A DNA stretch of 44,174 nucleotides from Phoronis australis (Eukaryota > Phoronida > Phoronidae). Under the pieces are notes generated by a model that was not told where the DNA came from, did not search any database, and saw only the letters and a list, made by a program, of their open reading frames with translations. The translations under genes were made by a program, and so were the position numbers. This document shows positions 34,780 through 44,174 of the stretch, one piece after another; within the stretch, counting starts at the first letter, position 1, and every line of letters starts with the position of its first letter. The stretch covers positions 1-44,174 of the forward strand of contig NMRA01000586.1 of the NCBI GenBank assembly GCA_002633005.1, given 5' to 3'.

Positions 34780-35480
34780 TTATGTGCTCGCATATTGCTA
34801 TTTGGGTGCATATTGCCGTCATCTCCGCCTGGGCGTCCGGGCTTCCGATTGTCAGGTACCTACAGCCGTATCTCCAAAACCACACCAGGTCTTGATGAGA
34901 AAGATGCGTTTCTGTGACGCTGACGACAGTTTACGACGGATTTCGTACGGATCCGACTACCAGTGTATCCCTAGTGGCAATTCTTTTTTTTACACTTACC
35001 TCTGTATCTTCAAAGGTCCTCAATGGATTTTCATGAAATTTGGCTTCTATTAGTAAGCCGACGTTATCTGTTGTTTTCGTATGGATTCGAGGTATTTCGC
35101 GCCTCCTAGTGGCCATTTTTACTGTTTTCGAGTCTATTTCTGAGGTGTCAACCAAACCACTCAAAGGATGATTGTGGAAATGGGCAAATGTTCTTAGTGT
35201 TAAGAAGGCTGTTGGTGATGATTTTCCGATGATTTTGTGTACTGTGGCGTCTCCTAGCGGCAGTTTAGTTTTTTGCGTCCATAGCTGTATCTTCTAAGCC
35301 CCTTGCAGGATCTTCGTGAGATTTGACACATGTTTCTATGATTCTGACGAACGACGTGAACAAATTTCGGACGGGTCCAAACACCGGTGTGCCTCCTATA
35401 TGTAATTTAATTCTTTTACGTTTACCCCTGTATATTCAAAGGTCCTCAACGGAATTTTATTCAACTTGCCATATAGGGCA
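34780..35480 (-). mobile_element. Modular repeat element, copy 4 (minus orientation)
   Basis: It begins with the tail in reverse complement (atgtgctcgcatattgc, gccgtcatctccgcc, gggcgtccggg). Monomers in reverse follow, marked by ccctagtggcaatt at 34970, ctcctagtggccattttt at 35104, ctcctagcggcagttt at about 35251 and a weak form at about 35394, so the spacing is about 135-147. The CTCF-like words here each carry at least one mismatch. No head is seen, so it is truncated. Confidence 0.8.
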
Positions 35481-35639
35481 GTTCATTATTTGTTATTGCG
35501 TTACTATCACAAATTAAATTGCTGCAGCCAAAGAGTGATGTATTTAGCACCGTGCAAAAGATTAACTGTCTTAACCAATTGGCCCACCCATGACGTGTTT
35601 ACAGAATAGTGATCGTTACGAAATCTAAAAATCACTTAC

Positions 35640-35735
35640 CCCACACATTTTTTGATCGAGCTCAAATTCTTTATTGTCCAACATTTGCTCGATGGTGTCA
35701 ACATCATCCTCTTTGAGAGCAGTTAATATTGGTCC
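35640..35735 (-). CDS. Ankyrin gene, exon 3 (N-cap repeat)
   Basis: A 96-bp phase-0 exon with acceptor ttgtag and consensus donor GTAAGT. It encodes GPILTALKEDDVDTIEQMLD then NKEFELDQKMCG, a degenerate amino-terminal ankyrin helix pair (LxxALKxDDxxxIxxMLDxxxF). The next exons in the gene, 33417 and 23831, complete a three-repeat ankyrin domain. It is similar in design to exon 7 at 21664. Confidence 0.8.
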
Positions 35736-36095
35736 CTACAATATAACGGTAACAACAACCACAATCCTACAAATAACCAAAATCACAAACAACAACAACA
35801 ATAACAAGACTCCGTATAAGAGATGTCTAAACCGAATATATTTCACAGTGAGCATATTTCTACTCTTCTCAGCACTTAGAAACAACCCGTTTTCTGTAAA
35901 AACTAACTTTTGATTGAGGACACACGGCACTGTTTCATGCCAGATGCGAATTTGAAGTCTTAAAAATTTTCACCAATTTTGACGATAGATAATGTTTCAA
36001 CACAAACCATGGAGGCTGAGAACGTCCGAAAAAGAAACGTTAGTACAGAAAGCACTGCATTTAACGGGACTGCAAACAATAAAAGCATTGGACTA

Positions 36096-36534
36096 CTGTG
36101 TCTGTTACATGAAACAGTCCCAAATAGGAACTCCGCCAACTTCTCTTAGTCTACAGTGTATGTGTGGGTTTGTGCAAACACCGATTGTCCTTTTTAAAGC
36201 TGTTTGAGTATTATTACTAGGCTATTTTTTTTGCTTTGACACCAATCGACAGAGAACTCTTCGTCGAATTCTCAGTATTATTGAAAATAAGTGGGGATCT
36301 TTTCATGCAACAACCCTAATTTAAGGTCTATGTCCCTAATTGTTTTGACTGAAATAAGGGCTCAGTTTTAAGTTATATTATTAGAAAATGTCATTAAACG
36401 AAGAGCAGTTCGTAACAAGGGTAAAACGATAGCAGAACATTACATATGAGAGTTATGAACGAGATAAATATGCAAAACATTTAGGGAACTCAGTTGAGTC
36501 CCCAATAGGGACTGTTTAATGCAACCGGCCACAG
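36096..36534. mobile_element. MITE-like element A, copy 2 (439 bp)
   Basis: The left end ctgtgtctgttacatgaaac and the right end (reverse complement ctgtggccggttgcattaaa) carry the same aacagtccc-aata-gggact core as copy 1. The interior is alignable with copy 1 (ggggatcttttcat, tccctaattgttttgact, attagaaaatgtcatta). It is more diverged than copy 1. Confidence 0.88.
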
Positions 36535-36779
36535 AAGTTTTACCCCACTGCGTGAGTCTGATCGAAACGCATGAGGCGTCGAACCATAAGTATAGAAATT
36601 TCAGAAGACACATCATTAAAGCCCTCCATGAGGAACTGTATCCGCCTCTGCTACGTGTGATCTCGTATCGTCGTAAAACTGAATATTGAATATAGTCCAT
36701 TCTCGCGCTAAAACTGCATCGTAAATGCACACCGCGGCATCTTTCAGTTGCACTTATATCATGCAAGTCTGACATATTT

Positions 36780-37035
36780 AACAGTTAAACCTGGGTCTGA
36801 CCAGGTCTAAGGATAAATCTGGTTTAAGATCTGTATTAAAATACAGGTCTAAGGAATATAGACCTCGTTGGTGAAATGAAAACTGACTGATCAGGTCTAA
36901 ACTGGAGTTAAACCAGGTTTTACTAGACCACTGGTCTAAAAGTTAAACCACCTTTATGAAATGCAGATTACTTTTAAACCTGGTCTAATTTCAGTTTAAA
37001 GCAGGTTTAACATTAAACCACCTTTATGAAATCGG
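36780..37035. repeat. Cluster of aaaccaggtct words with inverted and direct repeats
   Basis: Words of the type taaacctggtct and its reverse complement agaccaggttta alternate many times. ttaaaccacctttatgaaat occurs at 36943 and again at 37013, 70 bp apart. It may be a small inverted-repeat element with internally duplicated ends. Confidence 0.6.
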
Positions 37036-37188
37036 CTGTTGTTGTCTTATTGCAAAAACCTGATGGTGTCTAATGAATTGGCGAAACGTCGAATCAACAT
37101 GAACTTTTTCATTTGTGCGGCTATTGCCCGTTATGATCCTACTATGGCCAAAAACTAATGTAATTAAAAATTATTATTAAATTGCTCT

Positions 37189-37390
37189 AAGACCCCTTCG
37201 AACCCCCACACCCCATGACCTCCTTGACCCACAATCCCCACGACCTACAACCCCCTCAACCCAATACTTGAGACAATAGATGCAACTCTGCGCTTTTTAC
37301 ACATTTCATAATCATATAACGTCGCTGAATGACCTTTCCATATGACTTAGCTACATGCAAATCTGCTTTGCCTCAAGCCTGGTGGGGAGA
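37189..37390 (+). repeat. C-rich dispersed repeat, copy 1
   Basis: It starts with irregular units like cccacgacctacaaccccct and ends with an ordinary sequence from acatttcataatc to ctcaagcctggtg. The same unit order occurs at 43410-43545. Confidence 0.7.
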
Positions 37391-37829
37391 AACACATAAT
37401 ATTGGCGTAAGATCGTGATCTGAAATAGCTAATTGTGAGCATGCTATCATTGTCATGTAAATAGTTTCACGTGCGGCTACCAATGAACCTGTTCTATTAA
37501 GAGAGAGTACGTTAACGTGAAATGGACATTATTTCACATGCTTATACTTTTCTGTTGTATACTCGTTTACAATATATTCCATGTAACGTTGAGATACTTT
37601 TTTAGTTAAGGCGTTGTTTTATCAAACTGTATTCACCGAGTAAATTATGTATTCGTCGGTTCCTCGCATTCTCAAAAAAGCTTGAATCCACCATTCACTG
37701 AAGAGCGGACGAAACGCTTAAACTTTGCCGGGAACGACACTTGTAACGATGGAAAGTCTTGGATTTTATTAGGTAGCTTTTTATTTTTGTTTGCTGCTCT
37801 CTAACTTGCCGAATCGACTCTTTTAATTG

Positions 37830-38065
37830 CAAAAAGGAAACAGAGGAAAACCAGCGGAGTACACGGCCCGACTCTCTGGTCTTCCAAGTCAACGCTTCTT
37901 CTATGTTCAGATCAAGTCGAGCTTGTGTAGACTGACCGGGGTCGAGGGGGTTGTGGACCGTGGGTCGAGGGGGTCGTGGGGTGTGGAAGTCGAGGGAATT
38001 TAGAACATTCCAGTGAAAATTGCTTGACATGGGTACGGATACAAAAAGGAAACAGAGAAAAACCA
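37830..38065 (-). repeat. C-rich repeat, copy 2, between 24-bp direct repeats; G-run strand
   Basis: caaaaaggaaacagag occurs at 37830 and at 38042, within 24-bp direct repeats that differ at one base. Between them lies the reverse complement of the C-rich unit (ggtcgagggggttgtgg at about 37938). Several runs of three to five G lie within 50 bases, so a G-quadruplex is possible on this strand. A 123-codon minus frame crosses it without any recognised domain. Confidence 0.65.
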
Positions 38066-38090
38066 TTAAATTTAGCGTTAATCAATGGGT

Positions 38091-38149
38091 ATGAACGTGA
38101 TACATGTACATCTTCTATCTGATAGAAGATGTACATGTATCACGTTCAT
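38091..38149. repeat. Perfect 59-bp palindrome (29-bp arms, 1-base centre)
   Basis: Arm 38091-38119 (atgaacgtgatacatgtaca ...) is the exact reverse complement of 38121-38149, with a single T at 38120 between them. The match does not extend outward. Confidence 0.98.
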
Positions 38150-38159
38150 CTCAGCACTA

Positions 38160-38780
38160 TTTGTGAATATATAATTCACTGTCAAAATCGGCAATCATTT
38201 AGAACTGCAATTGTTGCAGGTGTGATTTTGGAATAGTTTACCACCGGAACTTAGGAGCGTAAGTAGCCCAATCAATGACAAGTTAAAAAATTCGTTTTAA
38301 ATCAATTCCTTTAAGAAATGAAGCGTGATAGTATCACACCTCTTCCTACCACTAAATTATTTTGATTGCATGATAAAAAAATCTCAATAACCGATTGCGA
38401 GCTGGATTGTACCTCAACTCGCAGAAGTTCTATCATAACTTCGCCATTTTTTCTAAAAAATGTAAGTGTGGTACTCACTCCTTTCTCCCATTCCCCATCT
38501 ATAATGCTTAGCATGAACAACTCTTTCGCAAACTCCAATCCAACTATCATATCTGGTTACATTTTCTAACTCTTAGTAATAGGTATGTGTTATATTCTCT
38601 CAATTATAACCACGACTGTACTGCTTTATTACTTAGAAATCTTAGTGATTTCAATTTTAAATTTTATAACTGCTTTAATATATAAGCTAATCTTTTTTTT
38701 CTTGTTTTATGTATTTGTATAATGTTCTCTTTTTCATATGTTCTTTTATACCACAATATTAGCGTCAAATGGCAGATACA
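38160..38780. other. Ankyrin-gene intron sequence
   Basis: AT-rich sequence with no recognised feature. Short frames on both strands at 38311-38569 overlap each other and are unsupported. Confidence 0.4.
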
Positions 38781-38923
38781 ACATGTTCTCAGCCGTTATC
38801 CCCCTTATCTAGAGATCTCGTGGATTTTGGAGAATAATCACCCTCGGGGCTAACGCCCCTCGGGCGATCATTCTCCAAATCCACTCGGGTTCTAGATAAC
38901 GGGGGATAACGACTTCGCCATGT
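38781..38923. repeat. Imperfect 143-bp inverted repeat with 4-base loop
   Basis: The left arm, from acatg at 38781 through ccgttatcccccttatctag, pairs with the right arm ending at 38923 (ctagataacgggggataacg). The middle holds gtggattttggagaat against attctccaaatccac, and the centre is ggggc-taac-gcccc. Arms are about 65 bases with several mismatches. It could be a snap-back MITE. Confidence 0.9.
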
Positions 38924-39320
38924 AATAATCTATATTTATTACCCTATGATTTGGTTCTTGTTTTTGTTTTCTTTACTGTTGGTGTTTTCCTCAATATTAT
39001 GTTCCTTACCAAGTCATTGTTTTACAGTTAAAAACATTGACATAGTGGCTCGCTTTCTGGGCTAAATATTTGTATTTAATATAGTGTCATTTAATTGTGT
39101 AGCAAAAATGAGGTGTAAATGAACTACGCCTTTACCATTTCAACCTAATATCATGATAATACACCAAATAATGAAGAATTCCCGTCGAAAACTTGCTTAT
39201 TTTCATGAATTTGAACAATTTGTGAGGACTGCATGGCAGTAAATAGAACAACTCCTCCTCTGTCGGGCGGTGTGCACACGTACCTTTCGTCATGACACAA
39301 CACACGCGCACGAAACTTAC

Positions 39321-39404
39321 AATTTTGCTATCAGCTTCTTTTAGATAGCGTTCTACATTCTTGTGACCGTTTTCTCTGGCATAATCCATCGGAGTTTTAC
39401 CGTC
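39321..39404 (-). CDS. Ankyrin gene, exon 2 (C-cap repeat)
   Basis: An 84-bp phase-0 exon with acceptor gtgcag and consensus donor GTAAGT. It encodes DGKTPMDYARENGHKNVERY then LKEADSKI, an ankyrin repeat in which TPxxYAxxxGHxxVxxYL is plain. The longer open frame around it (to 39536) reads into intron on both sides and should not be used as the gene. It is the counterpart of exon 5. Confidence 0.9.
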
Positions 39405-39659
39405 CTGCACAAATGAAATGAAAACAAAATGAGCTTCAGATGCGGGGCTATTGGTTTCAAACAAGTCGTCATTATGTAGACTACATCGAAAATACTGGCA
39501 TTGTGTCAGGCCTCCAAACGCACAAACTTTCCACATGCTTCACGGATGTCTAAATGGTATTTGGCCTTTATAAATAAAACTGCTTAATCCAAGGTTCGTG
39601 CATGTAGTTACGAGAACAGGTTTCATGAATATTTGTGACTACGATATGCAACAAGAGCA

Positions 39660-40845
39660 ACGCAGAGCGTTGAAATGCGCCCACGAATACACCGCTAACA
39701 TGCTTCTAGGGATGTTTATTTGGAACATAAAAATTTGCAATCAGATAGCACAAAATATGTCGAGTCCATCTGAGAACTTCTATGTGTCATCAAAGCTATT
39801 TACCAAATTTCATAAAAATCTGTCAAGGAACTTAAGAGAAAACAGAGGAAAATGAAATTGCCACTAAGAGGCTGTAAGCGCAAAAAAATAAGTGCCACAA
39901 AGGGGCACCAAAATAAATAAAGTCGTCGGAAAATCATCGTCAGACTTCCTCTTCCCATTAGGAACATAAATGCGAATTTCTACAACCATCCTTTGAGTGG
40001 TTTGGTTGACAGAAAGGCAGACGTCAAATAACAAAACTCGAAAACAATAAAAATGGCCACAAGGTAGCGCAAAATGCCTCAAATTTTACCGCAAACCGGA
40101 TGATAGCGTCAACTCACTAATAGATGCCTAACAGCCAAATTTTATGAAACTTCATTGACGATCCTTTAAGATACAGAGGTAAACGTAAAAAACTAAAATT
40201 GCCACTAGGGGGCACACCGGTAGCCTGATCCGTCCGAAAGTCGTCATCCTCTGTAGTCAACTTCATATAAATACCCCAGCAAAATTCAATAAAGATTCTG
40301 TAGAGCATTTAGAAGATACAATCATGGGCGCAAAAACAAACAAAACTGCCACTAAGAGGCGTCATAATATTTCAAACCATCGGAAAATCACCGTCAGCCG
40401 CCCTCTTCACAGTAAGAACATACATGCAACTCTCAAAATTATACCTAGAGTGGTTTGGTTGATAGAACGGCGGACGCCAAAAAAAAAGACTCGAAAACAG
40501 TACAAATGGCCACTAGGTGGCGCAAAATACCCAGAATCCGCCCGAAAATGGGAGGATGGCATCACTTCACTAATAGATATGTAACTGCCAAATTTTATGA
40601 AAATCCGAAATCTACAGAGGAAAGCATAAAAAACTAAAATTGCCACTAGGGGGCACACCGGTAGTTGGAGAGATCTGAAATTTGTCGTCGTTCCTTGTCA
40701 GCTTCATAGAAAGACATCTGCCAAATCTCATCAAGATTCTGTGATGGGTTTTGGAGATACAGCTGCGGACGCCGGACGCCAGGACAGACAGAGATGACGG
40801 CAATATGCGACTACATACAAATATGTGAGCACATAAAAATATGTT
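39660..40845 (+). mobile_element. Modular repeat element, copy 5 (complete)
   Basis: The head gcgttgaaatgcgcccacga (39667) and the tail (gcggacgccggacgcc, gatgacggcaatatgcg, atatgtgagcac, to about 40840) bound about seven monomers. CCACTAGG-type words lie at about 39860, 39895, 40057, 40202, 40348, 40510 and 40643. Those at 40202, 40510 and 40643 match CTCF core CCASYAGRKGGCRS exactly. Spacing from 40057 onward is 145, 146, 162 and 133. There is no coding capacity. Confidence 0.85.
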
Positions 40846-42695
40846 TTTTTTGGTTTACAAAATATGGACACGCGATACCAACTGGGAATTTCAAAAATGT
40901 AACAGTGTATCGATGATTTATTCAAGAACGTGTTTTAATATTATTTTCTATCTAAAGATCGGTAGCAATTGGAGCAACAAACCGTAAGTAGAGACATTAT
41001 TCAAGCAGCGGCATGATAGGGTGAGCTGCGATGCATTGATGCAGCTTTTGAATCCATCTGGTGGCAGATCTTTTAGTTATTTAAAAAAGACACGCGACAT
41101 CACCATCAGAATGATGTAAAAGAAATTCTAAACCCATGGCAAACCCTCATTTTGTCACTTGAACACTAGTTTGACTTTTTGACATTAACAGAATGGCCGA
41201 AAAATCGAGCTTCCTACCCTGTGTTGCATTTACACTCTCTGCTTGTATGCTCCACCTCCCGCAGTCACGTGTATTTTACTATGTATTTTGCTTCGAATAT
41301 GCTTATCCCACGTATTGCCTGATGATGAGACATGCAGTCTTGAAATATAGCTAGTAATGTTTTAATATGTTTCTTGGTTATGTCTTTCGGTGCTTTACTA
41401 CAGAGCTGCACACCTGAAGGAAGGAGATTATTCCGACACTAGTTTCGAACCAGTATCAAGCTTGCAAACAAAAAGTCTTGTCGTAGTTTCAACGAAGTTT
41501 CCACACTAAGTAAAATATGCCAAATTCACCGAAAATGTCATAAAAATGGTATCATTCCAAAGGCCAAATGCCTCTTATTGCACTTCACTGTCCAAACAGA
41601 ACACAAATATAGTTTCAGACGCTTGAGGTTGGGCATATTGGATACGTTTGACAAATTATACGTATCACCCCCCACTAGAACTCCTAGTGAAGCCCCGTTT
41701 CCGTCATAATGAGGTGATCTAAAAGGAAAGCAGGCATACCTACCCTCAGAATTGTTGCCTACGTGGACCTAAAAAGTTAACTTGTGCGTTTCATTCATAC
41801 GGTGAGAAATGTGTACAACAATACACGCGTGAATATTGAGTCAAAGCCACAATATTAGTAAATTATTTCTTTTGAGTAATAGTTTTCCAAAGTTGGTTTC
41901 CACACTAAAATGTAAATACTTTGATTGAAGGAAAAGCTGGTTGATCTAATTCGATTTAAAGCCTAACTTCAACGGAATTTTGTTATCTTAGATGTACATG
42001 TATTTGGCTAACCAGATAATCTCGGCAAAGCCGTAGTAAAATAAAAAACCGAGTTCAATCATGCAAATGCAAGCCCGTCAAACGATAAGTTAAGCTGCTT
42101 TTTTGTTGCGTCACTCCGAGATCCCAGCACAAACAACAAAAGGTTGTGTTGGATAGGGGTCTGAATAGAATACCATTGCGTGCAGGTGTTTTTCGCAGCT
42201 GTTTGAATTAAAAGGTGACGTAGACAAAAGCAAGCCAATGCGCCTAACAGCTCGTTACTTTTAGAAATTTATGGTACAAGTGTGCTCAGAGCGATGTTCT
42301 TAACATACTGTTGGAGCCAAATTTAAAGCTGCTAACTATAACCACACAGGTAGGTCGCTGCTACTTTGTAAACACATGTGAGCATAAGATGCATTATCAC
42401 CTGCTCTGCCTATAGCTTTTTGTCATTTCTGCATTTTGTCAGCCAAACTCTGGTTGCATTAAGACGGTGCAGTATGTCAATACTTCAACGTACACATACA
42501 TCATGAAGGTACAACTAGGCACTTCTACGTGTACACTAGCTTTCAAGAATATAAATCTGAGACGTTTGAGAGCCTACGATCAAAAGAAGAAAAATTTGAA
42601 CTTATTTACGTGTAAGAACAACGCGTATAGCAACCTATTTTTCATACAAGTCCGCATGTTGATAATATTGTCTCGATAAAAAACGCAATACTCAC
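40846..42695. other. Ankyrin-gene intron sequence without recognised features
   Basis: Part of the intron between exons 1 and 2. No repeat family, RNA gene or domain was recognised. Confidence 0.45.
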
Positions 42696-42791
42696 ACCAC
42701 CAATAGCATGAATGTCAGCTCCTCGCTTCACAAGTGATTTGGCGACTGCGAGCGAACCATGCTCGGCTGCTATGTGAAGTGGCATCTTCTC
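42696..42791 (-). CDS. Ankyrin gene, exon 1 of those visible (middle repeat)
   Basis: A 96-bp phase-0 exon with acceptor gagcag and consensus donor GTGAGT. It encodes EKMPLHIAAEHGSLAVAKSL then VKRGADIHAIGG, a canonical ankyrin repeat. By comparison with the downstream module, an N-cap exon should precede it at higher coordinates; none was recognised before the window end, so the 5' part of the gene lies outside. The product is an ankyrin-repeat scaffold protein, partner unknown. Confidence 0.92.
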
Positions 42792-43410
42792 CTGCTCAAA
42801 TGTAAGTTAATATAAAGCTTAGAGAAAACTAAACCTACGTGATACATTGTTACACATGTACACCCACATTGCACCGCAAATTGTATCATTCTTGAGGTGT
42901 ATCAGTTTCACATAATGTTTTAACGCAACAGGTAACTGCAACTATTGGAGAAATGTTAGCACTTCAACTTTAAAATTTAATATCAAATCAGAGCGTTAAT
43001 ATTAAAACAATCTTTAACATTTGAAAGAAAAAAATTAAACATGGAATTGCATCACTAGGCATCTAAAAATAAGCAGGTCTAGTTTCCTTCTTTTCGTGAG
43101 GTTGTGTAGAAAAGAGGACACATACTGACATAACATGCTCAACGTATGTTAAAATCAGTTGAAAAAGCGGTGGCTGCCATCTTCTCCAAAATGGAAGGGC
43201 CACTAGAGGTGCTAGCTTCCTCACCTAGACGTCACAATTTTGTGGATACTCGTCATTGGTTTATAATACCCTCCAGAAACGCTCTCCCTAAAAATGCTAA
43301 AACACTCCTTGTCAAGACCAGCATGACCATTGCGGGGTGCTACTTAGGCCGAATACGCTCAAAATTGATTTGTGACAGAGCATTGCCATTACATATCAGC
43401 ATTGTTGTAA
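42792..43410. other. Sequence upstream of the first visible ankyrin exon
   Basis: No exon was recognised. A + frame at 43146-43487 overlaps the C-rich repeat and has no domain. Confidence 0.35.
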
Positions 43411-43545
43411 AACCCCCTCGACCCACGACCTCCTCGACTCACAACCCCTCGAACCACGACCCCCGGCAATATTTCATAATCCGCTGAGTGACTTTCGCAT
43501 AAGACATACATACACGCGACTCTGCTCTTGCTCAAGTCGGGTGAT
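43410..43545 (+). repeat. C-rich dispersed repeat, copy 3
   Basis: ccccctcgacccacgacctc units are followed by atttcataatccgctgagtg and ctcaagtcgggtg, in the same order as at 37189-37390. Confidence 0.7.
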
Positions 43546-43574
43546 CTAAAACGGAAAGTGGAGTGAGAAGGTGG

Positions 43575-44174
43575 TCTTAAAGGCGAAGGCAACCTTTTTC
43601 CATGTCATTTTGAGCTAAAATAAGGTGGGTTGGTTATTCTAGACATATTTTCCACTTAATTACAGCTCTTCGTAATTTTATTAATTACTCGTCAGCTACT
43701 CCGGAAGTGACGTTTTAGGAGGCAAGCGTTTCCCGCCACTTGGTTTTGCGTTGACTTTACCATGCGAATCTGTTCTATTCTACTTTTGTTTTGTGCTGTT
43801 TTTCAACAATTGTCGCCACCACTTTCCATCGGCGAGTATTCCGCGGCAAGATAGGTTATTAGAGAACTCAACTACGTTGGATTTAGGGATTGTTTAGTGT
43901 GTTGTAAGCTGAAAATGGCTGAAGTCGGTGATCCGTATCACAGTGACAGTAGTGTGAGTGACGGAGACCTTGTTCACAGCAGTGGTGACGAAGAATTTTT
44001 TCACGGACATTCAGTGGGCCCGAGTATAACGAGGCAGAGTACGCACAGGCACAGGCAGCTGTTGAGAGAAACAAGGCGGCTACTGAGGACAGACGTGGTG
44101 ACACATCTTGGTGCAAATGCACTGTGTGCGTTGTTATGCCTACCTCAATGGAATGCTTGTGCTGTTCAGAGTTC
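43575..44174 (+). pseudogene. P2X7-C-terminal-like family gene, 5' part, frameshifted and cut by window end
   Basis: ATG at 43915 opens MAEVGDPYHSDSSVSDGDLV then HSSGDEEFF. At about 44005 the coding continues in frame +2: SGPEYNEAEYAQAQAAVERN, then a run ending in WCKCTVCVVMPTSMECLCCS at the window edge. The W-C-x-C-x2-C-x3-MPT-x3-EC-x-CC signature is that of the cysteine-rich P2X purinoceptor 7 C-terminal-like domain, which in many invertebrates occurs in large families without the channel. An ETS/CRE-like word, ccggaagtgacg, lies about 200 bp upstream. The frame break may be a real mutation or an assembly error; the rest of the gene is outside the window. Confidence 0.7.

Noticed and set aside
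37695-38136. 123- and 74-codon minus frames
   Set aside because: They run through the C-rich repeat and part of the palindrome, with no domain.
39132-39536. 134-codon minus frame as a single-exon ankyrin gene
   Set aside because: Only 39321-39404 is ankyrin; splice sites bound that part and the rest is intron read-through.

Overview
This is an AT-rich eukaryotic window with long introns, dense mobile elements and low coding density. It suggests a marine invertebrate, possibly a deuterostome such as a hemichordate or amphioxus, but the species cannot be fixed from sequence alone. The clues are GT-AG introns, an L1/Tx1-like LINE remnant, P2X7-C-terminal-like, THAP, chromodomain and Cys-rich (CXC) proteins of types repeatedly met in such genomes, many small inverted-repeat elements, and scaffold Ns.

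Layout. 1-1280: no recognised gene. 1290-2330: decayed minus-strand LINE. 4125-6030: two adjoining copies of a modular repeat built of ~145-bp monomers. 6106-9296: minus-strand mobile-element cassette with a chromodomain ORF followed by an 835-aa transposase-like protein carrying a SAP-like C-terminus. 9819-10157: 54-bp minisatellite. 10.2-18 kb: mostly unrecognised sequence with two local duplications, a frameshifted THAP domain and a TG microsatellite. 18.0-19.8, 22.6-23.0, 34.8-35.5 and 39.7-40.8 kb: more copies of the modular repeat. 20.1-21.05 kb: two MITE-like elements. 25.5-29.6 kb: a ~4-kb element with inverted-repeat ends enclosing a decayed gene for a conserved Cys-rich protein. 31.56-32.9 kb: ~433-bp tandem repeat. 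33.9 and 43.9 kb: two frameshifted plus-strand starts of P2X7-C-terminal-like genes.

The only evident host gene is an ankyrin-repeat gene on the minus strand. Seven short exons are scattered from 42.8 to 21.7 kb, all in phase 0, and the order of their types repeats as [N-cap][middle repeat][C-cap]. Neither end of the gene is inside the window. The mobile elements described above, from 22.6 kb upward, lie in its introns.

Most striking are repeats that carry recognisable transcription-factor words: exact CTCF-consensus matches about every 145 bp in the modular repeat, YY1-like words near the ends of the 4-kb element, and a nuclear-receptor DR1 word in units of the 433-bp tandem repeat. These are motif observations only; binding is not shown.
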